A stretch of 64,000 bases of DNA from Streptomyces sp. SCUT-3. GTDB lineage: Bacteria; Actinomycetota; Actinomycetes; Streptomycetales; Streptomycetaceae. The position numbers were made by a program, and so were the translations under genes. The stretch lies in NCBI RefSeq assembly GCF_014083985.1, contig NZ_CP046907.1:2150001-2214000 (forward strand). The letters are read 5' to 3'. The notes below the pieces were generated by a model, which had not been told where the DNA came from, made no database searches, and was given only the letters and a program-made list of their open reading frames with translations. Shown piece by piece: positions 8,925 to 16,897 of the stretch (within the stretch, counting starts at the first letter, position 1; each line of letters begins with the position of its first letter).

Positions 8925-9482
8925 GTGAAACCGATCCATGTGTCCGTCGGGATCTGCGAGAACACCGACACCCGACTCTTTCCGGTGCGTTGCCGCCGCG
9001 CGTTGACGGCGGGTCCGGACGCGCCCCGTGAGGTCCGCCGGATCCTCCGCGCCCACCTGCGCCTGTGGCGCATGCCGGAGGCGGCCGACGCGGCGGAACT
9101 GGCCGTCACCGAGCTCCTGGCGAACGTCGCCGCCCACGCCCCCGACGGCCGCTGCGCGGTGACCGTGCGGCGCCGGCCCGCCGGGGTCCGCGTCGAGGTG
9201 CGCGACGCCTCGCCGCTGCTGCCCGCCCTGCGGGAGGCGGGCGAGTGGGAGGAGTCCGGGCGCGGCCTGGCGCTGGTGGCGGCGGTCACCGACCGCTGGG
9301 GCGCCGAGCCCCCGGCCGTCGGAGGCGTCGGAGGCGGCACAGGCGGCGGGAAGACGGTCTGGTTCGAGATCGACGCGGCCCCGGTCCCGGTCCCGGCCAC
9401 GGCTGCACTGCCGGGTCCGACCCCGGACCGGCAGGTCCCGGAGGCCTGCTGCCCCACCGGCCCGTGCACGAAAACCCGGTGA
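8925..9482 (+). CDS. Anti-sigma regulatory factor-like ATPase (AbaA-type, HATPase_c)
   Basis: The 185-aa product has a GHKL ATPase domain of the RsbW/SpoIIAB type: AAELAVTELLANVAAHAPDG is the N-box with the Mg-binding Asn, VEVRDASPLLPAL is the G1 region and ESGRGLALVAAVTDRWG is the G2 region. The C-terminal tail is Pro-rich. GTG at 8925 is the most upstream sensible start in the 97-base divergent gap to the XRE gene; GTG at 8940 is an alternative. Linkage to XRE and DUF397 genes marks it as the kinase-like member of a WhiJ/AbaA-type cluster. Confidence 0.9.
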   Translation: MKPIHVSVGICENTDTRLFPVRCRRALTAGPDAPREVRRILRAHLRLWRMPEAADAAELAVTELLANVAAHAPDGRCAVTVRRRPAGVRVEVRDASPLLPALREAGEWEESGRGLALVAAVTDRWGAEPPAVGGVGGGTGGGKTVWFEIDAAPVPVPATAALPGPTPDRQVPEACCPTGPCTKTR

Positions 9483-9513
9483 CGACCGCCGGACGGTGCC
9501 GGACACTGCACGG

Positions 9514-9966
9514 ATGAGCAGAGACGCCGAGGTCATCGTCATCGCCAGGGGCGCCGAGGAGGTCATGAGACCCCTCACCCTGCCCGACGAGAACCGGGAG
9601 TGGCACCAGTGCTTCGTCCGGGTCAACGGGGGCTTCGACGCCTGGATCGTGGAGTTCTGGCGTCTCAACTGGCACGGGCTCCTCGCACACCTGGAATCGC
9701 TGCCCTGGCCCGATCCGCATTCGGTGCAGGTGCTCGTCCACGACCAGGACGACGACTGCTTCGGCCTGTGGATGATGTACGACGGCCGACTCGTGGAGGT
9801 ACCCCTGCCCCGCACCCGGCGCGAGCCCTGGCCCGGTCACAGCGTCTCGGGGGTCCTCTCCAGGACCGACCGCCGCCCCGCCGACCCGCCCGGGGCCGAC
9901 GCCGACGGAGCCGCAGACGCCGGGGCTCCCGAGCCTCCCCAGCCGGACCGGCCTGCGGCGGTCTGA
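9514..9966 (+). CDS. Conserved hypothetical protein
   Basis: The 150-aa product is not recognised. It is rich in Trp and acidic residues in its first 100 residues (VNGGFDAWIVEFWRLNWHG, VQVLVHDQDDDCFGLWMMYD) and ends in a disordered Pro/Ala/Asp tail. It starts 31 bases after the ATPase gene on the same strand and may be co-transcribed with it, which would make it an accessory of the regulatory cluster. The ATG at 9514 is preferred over one at 9496. Function unknown. Confidence 0.75.
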   Translation: MSRDAEVIVIARGAEEVMRPLTLPDENREWHQCFVRVNGGFDAWIVEFWRLNWHGLLAHLESLPWPDPHSVQVLVHDQDDDCFGLWMMYDGRLVEVPLPRTRREPWPGHSVSGVLSRTDRRPADPPGADADGAADAGAPEPPQPDRPAAV

Positions 9967-9999
9967 GCCGTCCCGCGGCGGCGCTCCGACCGCCCTCCG

Positions 10000-10040
10000 C
10001 CCGTTGCCCGTTGCCCGTTGCCCGTTGCCCGTTGCCCGTT
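10000..10040. repeat. Heptanucleotide tandem repeat CCCGTTG
   Basis: About 5.9 uninterrupted copies of CCCGTTG lie between the hypothetical gene and the FG-GAP gene. It sits about 80 bases ahead of the FG-GAP start, in its likely 5' region, so slipped-strand change could alter expression. Confidence 0.95.
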
Positions 10041-10117
10041 TCGGGCTTCCCGTACAACTTCCGTTCCTCGCCGGTGGTCTTCCGCTCACCAACCACCTCT
10101 TTCCCCAGGACGACTTC

Positions 10118-11518
10118 ATGCGCATACGCGTCACGACCGCCGCGACCGCCCTGCTGGCGGCGGGCCTCGCCCCGATCGCCTGGCCCGTCCCGGCGGCCGC
10201 CGCGGCCGCCAAGCACGCCGACGACTTCAACGGCGATGGATACCGCGACCTCGCCGTCGGCAACAGGGGCGCCACCGTCGGCGGTGTGAGCAAGGCCGGA
10301 GCCGTCGCCGTGGTCTACGGGTCCGCGAGCGGCCTCGACTTCGGCCGGCTCACGGTCGTCTCGCAGAACAGTCCGGGCATCCCCGGCGCCGCCGAGACCG
10401 ACGACAACTTCGGCTCGGACATCACCGTCCGGGACATGAACAGCGACGGCTACGCCGATGTGATCGCCACCGCCCCGGGCGAGAACGCGGGCGAGTACCA
10501 CGGCACGGTCACCGTCCTGTGGGGCTCGGCCTCCGGCCTGACCAGCGGCAGCTCGTACCGGAACCCGAAGTACAAGCACAAGGGGTTCGGCAAGGACATC
10601 GCGGTCGGCGACTACAACGCCGACGGCAAGCAGGACCTCGTCTCCGTCGACGACGACAACATCTGGTACCTGCGGGGCCCGTTCACCAAGTCCGGCTCCC
10701 GCGGCACCGCCACGAACCTCGACCCCATCGACGGCGAGAACATCTCCCCGGACGTGGTCGCCTCCGGGAGGATCACCGGCGACGGCACCGCCGACTTCGC
10801 GGTCCTCGGCCACGACTGGGACACCAGCAGCAACCGCGTCTGGTTCTACAAGGGCGGGTCCGGCGGCCCCACCAAGACCAAGAAGGTGAACCTGCCGGCC
10901 CGCGCCTCCCTCACGGAGGCCAGTGTCACCGTCGCCGACTACGACAAGGACGGCTACGGCGACCTGACGCTCGGCAGCCGGCGCGGCGGGGGCTCCGGCG
11001 GCGCCGTGTACATCCTGCCCGGCACCTCAACCGGCCCCAGCGGCTCGGCGAGGACCATCACCCAGTCCACGTCCGGGGTGCCCGGCACCCCCGAGAGCGC
11101 CGACTACTTCGGCAGCGACGTCTCGGCCGCCGACACCGACGGCGACGGCTACCCGGACCTCGCAGTCGGCGTGGCCGGGGAGATCATCGGCGACGGCCTC
11201 TTCCGGTCGGGCGGCGTCACCGTCCTGCGCGGCGGCCCGTCCGGCGTCACGGGCACCGGCGCCCGCTGGTACGACTACGGCACCCCCGGCATCGAGGGCG
11301 AGGCCACCGAGGAGGGCTGGCTCGGCGACTCGGTCCGGTTGCGGGACTTCAACCGCGACGGCCGCGCGGAGCTGATCGCCTCGGCCCCCGAGGCGGGACG
11401 GTTGTACATGCTGCCCGGCACGGCGTCGGGCCCCACGGGAATGAACTCGGTGATGCTCACCGCGGCCTCGTTCGGCAGCCCCTCCATCGTCCGCCTGTGG
11501 GCGGAACTGGCGGACTGA
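10118..11518 (+). CDS. Secreted FG-GAP/VCBS repeat protein (integrin alpha-like beta-propeller)
   Basis: The 466-aa product has a Sec signal peptide (to about AAAAAAKHA, residue 31), then a chain of FG-GAP repeats forming a predicted beta-propeller. Calcium-loop motifs recur: DFNGDGYRD, DMNSDGYAD, DYNADGKQD, DYDKDGYGD, DTDGDGYPD and DFNRDGRAE, each followed by a blade with the (V/L)LxGxxSGL pattern. No enzymatic domain is attached. Such proteins are common secreted, calcium-binding proteins of unknown ligand in Streptomyces. The ATG at 10118 has AGGA upstream. It is convergent with the prepilin peptidase. Confidence 0.93.
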   Translation: MRIRVTTAATALLAAGLAPIAWPVPAAAAAAKHADDFNGDGYRDLAVGNRGATVGGVSKAGAVAVVYGSASGLDFGRLTVVSQNSPGIPGAAETDDNFGSDITVRDMNSDGYADVIATAPGENAGEYHGTVTVLWGSASGLTSGSSYRNPKYKHKGFGKDIAVGDYNADGKQDLVSVDDDNIWYLRGPFTKSGSRGTATNLDPIDGENISPDVVASGRITGDGTADFAVLGHDWDTSSNRVWFYKGGSGGPTKTKKVNLPARASLTEASVTVADYDKDGYGDLTLGSRRGGGSGGAVYILPGTSTGPSGSARTITQSTSGVPGTPESADYFGSDVSAADTDGDGYPDLAVGVAGEIIGDGLFRSGGVTVLRGGPSGVTGTGARWYDYGTPGIEGEATEEGWLGDSVRLRDFNRDGRAELIASAPEAGRLYMLPGTASGPTGMNSVMLTAASFGSPSIVRLWAELAD

Positions 11519-11594
11519 CGCACCGCACGACAGGGCCTCGCGTACGCCGCCCACGGCGCCCGCGAGGCCCCCGCTCGTTCCCCGCCGGGCCGGG

Positions 11595-12359
11595 TCAGGC
11601 GGCGGAGGCGCCCAAGCAGACGCCGATCAGGGCGCCGGCCAGCATGAACGGGCCGAACGGCACGGCGGTGCGGCGGTCGGCCCGGCGCAGCAGCACCAGC
11701 CCGACCCCGTACACCGCGCCCAGCAGCAGGCCTGCGAACGCCCCCGCCAGCAGCACCGGCCAGCCGTACCAGCCCAGCGCCGCACCGACCACCGCGGCGA
11801 GCTTGACGTCGCCGAAGCCCATCCCGGCCGGGTTGACCACGAACAGCACGAAGTAGAAGGCGGTCAGCGCCGCCGCGCCCAGCAGCGCCCGCGTCCAGGA
11901 CGTGCCGGGCGCCGCGCCGGGCAGGAGGGCAGCCACTCCCAGCAGGGCGACCGTGCCCGCGGCGGCGGGGAGGGTGAGCACGTCGGGCAGGCGGTGCACG
12001 GCCCCGTCGACCAGGGCCATCAGCACCCCCAGCGGCACCAGGAGCAGCCAGGCCGCCAGCTCCGGCCGCGCCCCGACGACGAGCGCGACCGCCGCGCACA
12101 GCAGCGCCGTCGTCGCGCTGACAGCGGCCGGGTTCGGCCCGTACGCTGCGTACCCGGCGGGGCAGGCACGGCAGCGGCCCGGCCCCAGGAGCCCGCGCAG
12201 GCCACGCCCGAACGGGTGCCCGGCCGGGCAGGCGGTGCGCCACGGCTCCTCCGGCTCCACACTGAGCCGGTACGCCGCCCGGGGCAGCACGGCGCCGGCC
12301 GCCGCGCCGCACACGACTGCGGCCGAGACGGCCAGGACGGCGGGCAGCGAAGCGTTCAC
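11595..12359 (-). CDS. tadV: Prepilin peptidase (A24 family, TadV-like)
   Basis: The 254-aa integral membrane aspartyl protease cleaves class III prepilin signals. Both catalytic Asp motifs are seen: Asp118 in LVDGAVHRLPDVLTL and Asp184 in GMGFGDVKL (the GxGDxK signature). About seven hydrophobic segments are present. Residues 44–66 contain three Cys and a His, recalling the Cys-rich cytoplasmic loop of PilD-type enzymes. It is the first gene of the Tad locus and is divergent from the DUF192 gene, with 98 bases between them. Expected substrates in this window are the Flp pilin at 15569–15766 and the pilin-like protein at 5180–6769. Confidence 0.93.
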   Translation of the reverse strand: MNASLPAVLAVSAAVVCGAAAGAVLPRAAYRLSVEPEEPWRTACPAGHPFGRGLRGLLGPGRCRACPAGYAAYGPNPAAVSATTALLCAAVALVVGARPELAAWLLLVPLGVLMALVDGAVHRLPDVLTLPAAAGTVALLGVAALLPGAAPGTSWTRALLGAAALTAFYFVLFVVNPAGMGFGDVKLAAVVGAALGWYGWPVLLAGAFAGLLLGAVYGVGLVLLRRADRRTAVPFGPFMLAGALIGVCLGASAA

Positions 12360-12457
12360 GCGTCTCCTCGCGGGTGGTCGTGGCCCGGACGGTCCGGGTC
12401 AGGACCGCCCCGGCGGAACGGTAGACGGTACGGGCGGGGAAAAGGAGGGGCCGAACG

Positions 12458-12853
12458 GTGCGTTGGCGCGACGGCACGGCACGGCTGCGGATCGGGCGGG
12501 ACGACGGCACGGAGACGGTGGTGCCGCTGGAGATCGCCGCCTCCTACCGGGCCCGCACCCGCGGGCTCCTCGGCCGGGACGGCATCGAGGGCGCACTGCT
12601 GCTGACCCCGGCGAGCAGCGTGCACACCTTCCGCATGCGGTTCCCCATCGACGTGGCGCACCTGGACCGGCGGATGCGGGTGATCGCGGTGCGCACCATG
12701 CCCCCGGGCCGCCTCGGCGCCCTGCGCCTGCAGGCCCGCCACGTCCTGGAGGCCGAGGCCGGCGCGATGCGCCGCTGGGGCCTCGCCCCGGGCACGACGG
12801 TGACGGTCCTCCCCGAAGCGGCGCACGGCGAACCCCGGACGGCGCCCCGGTGA
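12458..12853 (+). CDS. DUF192 family protein
   Basis: The 131-aa product matches the DUF192 family: YRARTRGLLGRDGIEGALLL and VHTFRMRFPIDVAHLD are the conserved segments, and LQARHVLEAEAGAMRRWGLAPG is the closing part. The family is widespread, its function unsettled. Here it is divergent from the prepilin peptidase and sits inside the Tad locus, a linkage I remember from other Streptomyces. GTG at 12458 is the start. No signal peptide is visible. Confidence 0.9.
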   Translation: MRWRDGTARLRIGRDDGTETVVPLEIAASYRARTRGLLGRDGIEGALLLTPASSVHTFRMRFPIDVAHLDRRMRVIAVRTMPPGRLGALRLQARHVLEAEAGAMRRWGLAPGTTVTVLPEAAHGEPRTAPR

Positions 12854-12856
12854 CCG

Positions 12857-12964
12857 TTGGTCGCCGTAACCGCCGTGCACCACAAACTGACACTGCTGCA
12901 CGCCGACTCCGACTTCGAGACCGTCGCCCGCATCACGGAGCAGCCGGTTCGCAGGATCGCCTGA
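12857..12964 (+). pseudogene. C-terminal remnant of a VapC-type PIN toxin gene
   Basis: An open stretch ending in TGA at 12962 reads LVAVTAVHHKLTLLHADSDF and then ETVARITEQPVRRIA. This is the closing part of VapC PIN ribonucleases, where a conserved Asp sits in the HxDxDF segment. Only about 35 codons remain and there is no plausible start or upstream PIN core, because the DUF192 gene ends three bases before. It is a truncated toxin gene left in the Tad locus. No vapB remnant is seen beside it. Confidence 0.72.
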
Positions 12965-12977
12965 ACCACGCCGCGAG

Positions 12978-13487
12978 TCACACTGCCTGCCGGTCGTGGC
13001 GGCGGTCCAGGGCGAGGTCGGCGGCCACGGCGGCCAGGCAGCCCGCGAGCACGGCGAGCGTGGACAGCCAGATGCCCTCCGGGAGCAGCACCTCCCAGGA
13101 GGTCACCAGGGAGAACACCAGCGAGCCCAGCGGCACCGCCAGGCAGGCCAGCAGGTGCCCGCCCGGCGAGGAGCGGAACGGTTCGGGGTGCACGCGGGCG
13201 GCGGCGAGGGCCGCCAGCCCGGAGCCCACCGTCGCCGGCAGGTGCAGCAGGAACACGCGCCAGCCGAGGGACTCCAGTCGCTGCGCCGAGGCCAGCGGCT
13301 CGAAGACGGCGAGGGTGGCGAACACCGAGCAGAGCAGCAGCACGACGATGCCCACCGCCCAGGACCGGACCAGCGCGAAGAACGCGTCGGCACGGCCGGT
13401 GCCACGACCGGCCGCGGCACCGGGCCCGCGACCGGGGGAACCGCCGCCGTAGAGGTGGCCGTCGTCGGCCCTCCTGCCGAAACCCAT
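12978..13487 (-). CDS. Hypothetical four-helix membrane protein
   Basis: The 169-aa product has a Gly-rich basic N-terminus (MGFGRRADDGHLYGGG and more) followed by four hydrophobic segments, each about 20 residues (AVGIVVLLLCSVFATLAVFE, a weaker one near LPATVGSGLAALAAA, LLACLAVPLGSLVFSLV and LAVLAGCLAAVAADLAL). ATG at 13487 is chosen because GGAAGG lies six bases upstream; the frame is open back to 13592. It lies within the Tad locus, same strand as the pilus genes. Not recognised; function unknown. Confidence 0.75.
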   Translation of the reverse strand: MGFGRRADDGHLYGGGSPGRGPGAAAGRGTGRADAFFALVRSWAVGIVVLLLCSVFATLAVFEPLASAQRLESLGWRVFLLHLPATVGSGLAALAAARVHPEPFRSSPGGHLLACLAVPLGSLVFSLVTSWEVLLPEGIWLSTLAVLAGCLAAVAADLALDRRHDRQAV

Positions 13488-13739
13488 CCCGAACCTTCCC
13501 GTCCCGTCGCCGTCGCTGTCGCCGTCGCCCGGTGCCGCAGGTGCGTACCCCGGTCCCTCACGATGCTGCGCGACGGACACCACCCGCGGCACGGGCCCCA
13601 GGGCCCAGCCCCGGGCCCAACCGGGACGGGGGACGGCGGGCCGGGGCCCGTCGGCCGGGGACCGCCTGCCGGGGCCGCCCGGACCGGCCCCGGCCCCGGA
13701 CCGGCCCCGGCGTCGTCGGCGGCAGCGGCAACAGCCCCG

Positions 13740-14360
13740 TCAGTCGCGGGTCTTGGGGAAGGAGATCTCGACCCGGCGGTTCTTCTTGCGGCCCTCCTCG
13801 GTGGAGTTGTCGGCGATCGGGTAGTCCTCGCCGTAGCCGCGCACGTCGAACCGCACGTCGGGGCCGAGTTCCTTGGCGAGCACCTTGTAGACGGCGTCGG
13901 CGCGCTGCTTGGACAGCTTGTCGCCGTGGGCCGCGGAGCCGAGGTCGTCGGTGAAGCCGAAGACCCTGACCGCCCTCGCCCCCTGCTCCTCGATCTCGTC
14001 GGCGACACCGACGATGCGGGACCTCGCCTCACTGCTCAGCCTGGCGCTGTCCTTGGAGAACAGGACTTCGGACTGGAGGGCGACCATGGTGTCCTCGTTG
14101 GACTCCTCGCGCCGCTCCTCCCCCTCCTCGCCGGCCTCCACGACGAACTTGACGTCCAGCACCCGGGGTTCGGCCAGGGTGGCGCCCTCGGGAAGCTTGA
14201 GGTCGGGGTCCTCGCCGTCCACCTCGACGGGCGGGGGCGGCGTCTTGGCCTCCCCGGGCCCGTCCTCCGCGAACGCCGCGCCCGTCCCCAGGCCGGAGGC
14301 GAGGAGCACGGCGGCGCACGCGGCGGCCACCACGCTGAAACGGTTCATCGCGCCGTTCAC
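13740..14360 (-). CDS. OmpA-family peptidoglycan-binding protein
   Basis: The 206-aa product has a Sec signal peptide (cleavage near AAFA, residue 31) and a C-terminal OmpA domain (about residues 95–205) with VFGFTDDLGSAAHGDKLSKQRADAV and VRGYGEDYPIADNSTEEGRKKNRRVEI. These carry the usual Asp and Arg that bind diaminopimelate. In an organism without an outer membrane of the Gram-negative kind it likely anchors pilus parts to peptidoglycan. GTG at 14360 overlaps the stop of the lipoprotein gene by four bases, so the two are translationally coupled. Confidence 0.9.
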   Translation of the reverse strand: MNGAMNRFSVVAAACAAVLLASGLGTGAAFAEDGPGEAKTPPPPVEVDGEDPDLKLPEGATLAEPRVLDVKFVVEAGEEGEERREESNEDTMVALQSEVLFSKDSARLSSEARSRIVGVADEIEEQGARAVRVFGFTDDLGSAAHGDKLSKQRADAVYKVLAKELGPDVRFDVRGYGEDYPIADNSTEEGRKKNRRVEISFPKTRD

Positions 14361-14941
14361 CCCGAGATCGCGATCGTCGCGGGCGGCATGGTGGGCAACT
14401 GGAAGTCCACCTCCGTGACGTCCTCCGGCGGCGCGGGGAACTGGGCGAAGATGTCGCGCTTCTCACCGGGCTTGATCGCGTTGAGGCCTGTCGTGCACAG
14501 GCAACCGCCATCCGTGTCCCGCAGGACGAAGTACTTCTTCTTGCCCGCCTTGTCGACCAGGACGGCCCCGGCGGTGGAAGCCCCGTTCTTCAGGAGCTCC
14601 GTCTCCTGCCCGCGCCAGAGGCCTGCGGTGAACATGTCCTCCCCGGTGTTCTCGAGCTGCCCGTTGACAGTGACGAATCCCCCGGAGTCCCGCTGGGCCG
14701 AGGTGATGGTGACCACCACTCCGTCCGCGCCCTTGATCCGGGCCAGGACCTCCTCGGACTCGGGTTCTTCCGAAGGGTCCTTCACAGGCTCCTTGCTCTG
14801 GCCGCTGCTCGCCTTGGGGGAGTCTTTCGTCTTCCCGCTGTCCTCCTCCCCCCCGCAGCCCGCCACGGTGAAGGCGACACTCGCCGCCATCACCACTGCC
14901 ACAAGCCTCCTGCGGGCTTTGGTAGTGAGTCGGATGTCCAT
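14357..14941 (-). CDS. Predicted lipoprotein of the Tad locus
   Basis: The 194-aa product has a lipobox VAGC with Cys29, a Ser/Lys/Glu-rich linker (about residues 31–65), then a compact beta domain. That domain includes a GGCLCTTG motif with two close Cys, possibly a disulfide or metal site, and ends with PEDVTEVDFQLPTMPPATIAI. It lies between the TadE/G-like gene and the OmpA-like gene and is coupled to the latter by a 4-base overlap. A role in anchoring or assembling the pilus at the membrane surface is inferred from context only. Confidence 0.87.
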   Translation of the reverse strand: MDIRLTTKARRRLVAVVMAASVAFTVAGCGGEEDSGKTKDSPKASSGQSKEPVKDPSEEPESEEVLARIKGADGVVVTITSAQRDSGGFVTVNGQLENTGEDMFTAGLWRGQETELLKNGASTAGAVLVDKAGKKKYFVLRDTDGGCLCTTGLNAIKPGEKRDIFAQFPAPPEDVTEVDFQLPTMPPATIAISG

Positions 14942-14975
14942 GACGTGTCTGTTCCTTCTGTCGGCGTTCGCTGGT

Positions 14976-15572
14976 TCAGTCGGAGAGGCGCACGGAGAAC
15001 AGGTCTGCCGCGTCCGGGAGGGAATCGAGATCGTCCGGGTCGATGGTCCAGTCCTCGCCGTCGCACTCGATCACCCCGTTCTTGGGGTCTTCGAGGTCCA
15101 GGCTGCATCGCGGCTCGACGACAGCGGTTGCTTCGGCGGTGGCCTTGTCGTCCTCGACGCCAGGAACGATCGTGTCCCCGACGGTGTCACGCGTCTCGAC
15201 CCGGACGGTGTAACCCAGGGGCCTGTACTGCCGCTCGCAGCCGATGCTGTCGGCATTGTTCTCGGCGGCGAAGCGCTGCGCCTCGGCGCACCCCTGGTCC
15301 GTCACGGGGCCGCGGCCGTCCAGAAGGTCTTCCAGACCGTCCAGGTCGTCACCGCCGACGAGGTCCTCGATGTCCAGCCAGAGCCGGTCCCGGGTCTCCT
15401 GGGCCGCTGCGAGCGCGGCGGCGTCGGCGGCGGTCTGCGCGCCGTTGCGCAGGACGGCGGCCTGCCCGACGGCGAAGTACGCGAGCGCGACAAAGAGCAG
15501 GCCCATCGCCGCTGTCATGTACAGCGGAAAGGCCTGCCCTTTGTCGTTGAAGCGGCGACGCCCCGGTATCAG
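14976..15572 (-). CDS. TadE/TadG-like pilus assembly protein (probable CTG start)
   Basis: The 198-aa product opens FNDKGQAFPLYMTAAMGLLF, one hydrophobic helix, then AVLRNGAQTAADAAALAAAQ, the TadE/TadG hallmark, and an acidic extracytoplasmic region. No ATG, GTG or TTG exists in frame near the N-terminus. The best start is CTG at 15572, whose bases form CTGA with the pilin stop codon, the same 4-base overlap seen at other junctions in this operon. An internal ATG at about 15518 would remove half of the membrane helix. It follows the Flp pilin gene directly. Confidence 0.8.
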   Translation of the reverse strand: MIPGRRRFNDKGQAFPLYMTAAMGLLFVALAYFAVGQAAVLRNGAQTAADAAALAAAQETRDRLWLDIEDLVGGDDLDGLEDLLDGRGPVTDQGCAEAQRFAAENNADSIGCERQYRPLGYTVRVETRDTVGDTIVPGVEDDKATAEATAVVEPRCSLDLEDPKNGVIECDGEDWTIDPDDLDSLPDAADLFSVRLSD

Positions 15573-15766
15573 CCGGTGAGCTCGGCGATCTCGTTGGTGA
15601 TGGCGTTGTAGATCGTGGTGCCGATGTCCGTGCCGGTGATGGCGAGGACGATGGCCACGACCACCACGATGATGCCCAGGTACTCCACCGCGGTCTGGCC
15701 CCTGTCCGCGCGACGCGCGATCGCCGCGACCGTGGTGTTCTTCCAGTTGTTGATGCGGACCATCAT
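15569..15766 (-). CDS. flp: Flp-family type IVb pilin
   Basis: The 65-aa product has a basic leader ending RRADRG, a predicted cleavage after Gly23, the mature start QTAVEYLGIIVVVVAIVLAI with Glu at +5, and a short tail (TIYNAITNEIAELTG). These are the marks of class III prepilins cut by TadV-type peptidases. ATG at 15766 with GGGGGG seven bases upstream is chosen; a second ATG follows directly. It is the major structural subunit candidate of the Tad pilus. The gene starts 128 bases after the response-regulator stop, leaving room for its own promoter. Confidence 0.95.
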   Translation of the reverse strand: MMVRINNWKNTTVAAIARRADRGQTAVEYLGIIVVVVAIVLAITGTDIGTTIYNAITNEIAELTG

Positions 15767-15894
15767 GGTGGCCCCCCTTTTCCGGTGTTCCCGCCGACGT
15801 GGTGATGCGGTCACCGTAGTACGGGGCGCCTGTTCCGGTGGAGGGTCCGTGGGCCCAAAATCGGGCCCAGCAAAGGGGGTGACGGTTCGTTCGT

Positions 15895-16806
15895 TCAGTC
15901 ACGGTGTCCACCTGCCGTCCGGTTCCGGGCCGTGCCGAGCCAGGTGGCGATGGCCTCGCTGCGGCTGGCGGCGTGCAGTTTGGCGAAGATCCGGTTGATG
16001 TGGTTCTTGACGGTCTTCTCGCTGATGAAGCAGGCCGCTGCGATCTGCTGGTTGCTCATGCCGGCGGCGATCAGCTCCATCACCTCTTCCTCCCGTCGGC
16101 TCAGGCCGTGACGTGCCCGGTCGGCGGGCGCGGGCTTCGAGTGTCCGGACGACGACTGTGCCACAAACGGTTGCATTTGCGAAGCAGGGTGTTGCGGTTG
16201 CAAATATTCGGTCGGGGGTTCGCCCGCCCCCGGGCGGTGCGCCGTCGGCCCCGGGCCCGCCGGGGGCCACTCCGGCGCAGGCCCCCGTCCGGGGCCGTAC
16301 GCCGGGCCGTGACCGGGGGCGGCTCCGCCGCGCACCTGCTGGAGCAGGGCGGTGGCCGGGGTGGCGGTGAAGTGGGCGCGGCCCTCCCTGACGTCGCGGA
16401 CCGCCGCGACCAGTTGCTCGGCGGTGAACTCCCCGTGGACCAGGTAGCCGCCCGCGCCCAGGCGCAGCGCCTCGCGCACGATCTCGCTCTCGCGGCTGTA
16501 GGTGAGCATGAGGACCGGGGCGAGCCCGACGAGGTAGGGCAGGGCCGAAATGCCGTCCACGCCGGGCATGCGGACGTCGAGCAGCACCACGTCGGGGCGG
16601 TGGGCCGCGGCCGCCTCCACCGCCTGGCGCCCGTCGGCGGCCTCGGCGACGACCTCGATGTCGGCCCGTCCGGTCAGGAGGGCGGTCAGGCCGGCCCTGA
16701 CCACGGGATTGTCGTCGGCGACCACCACGCGCAGGGCCTGGGGTTCCGGGAGCGCCGGGAAGGGGCCGCCCCCGCGGGGCGGCACGGACGGCGGGTCGGT
16801 GCTCAT
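15895..16806 (-). CDS. LuxR/NarL-family response regulator of the Tad locus
   Basis: The 303-aa product has an N-terminal receiver (VVVADDNPVVRAGLTALLTG; phosphoacceptor Asp in VVLLDVRMPGVDG). A long disordered linker rich in Pro, Gly and Gln follows (about 155–230), then a LuxR helix-turn-helix (LSRREEEVMELIAAGMSNQQ to KTVKNHINRIFAKL). The usual receiver Lys is replaced: the segment reads GGYLVHGEFTAEQL, with His at that place, so activation may be atypical. It sits between the pilin and the kinase gene, 90 bases after the kinase, so it is the partner regulator. Confidence 0.92.
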   Translation of the reverse strand: MSTDPPSVPPRGGGPFPALPEPQALRVVVADDNPVVRAGLTALLTGRADIEVVAEAADGRQAVEAAAAHRPDVVLLDVRMPGVDGISALPYLVGLAPVLMLTYSRESEIVREALRLGAGGYLVHGEFTAEQLVAAVRDVREGRAHFTATPATALLQQVRGGAAPGHGPAYGPGRGPAPEWPPAGPGPTAHRPGAGEPPTEYLQPQHPASQMQPFVAQSSSGHSKPAPADRARHGLSRREEEVMELIAAGMSNQQIAAACFISEKTVKNHINRIFAKLHAASRSEAIATWLGTARNRTAGGHRD

Positions 16807-16897
16807 GCGGGCCTCCTTTCACGAACGGTCGGTGGAGAGTGAGGTCGGCGGTGGGTGCGACGGGCGGTAGGTGCGGCGGGTGGTGGGTGCGGCGGGC

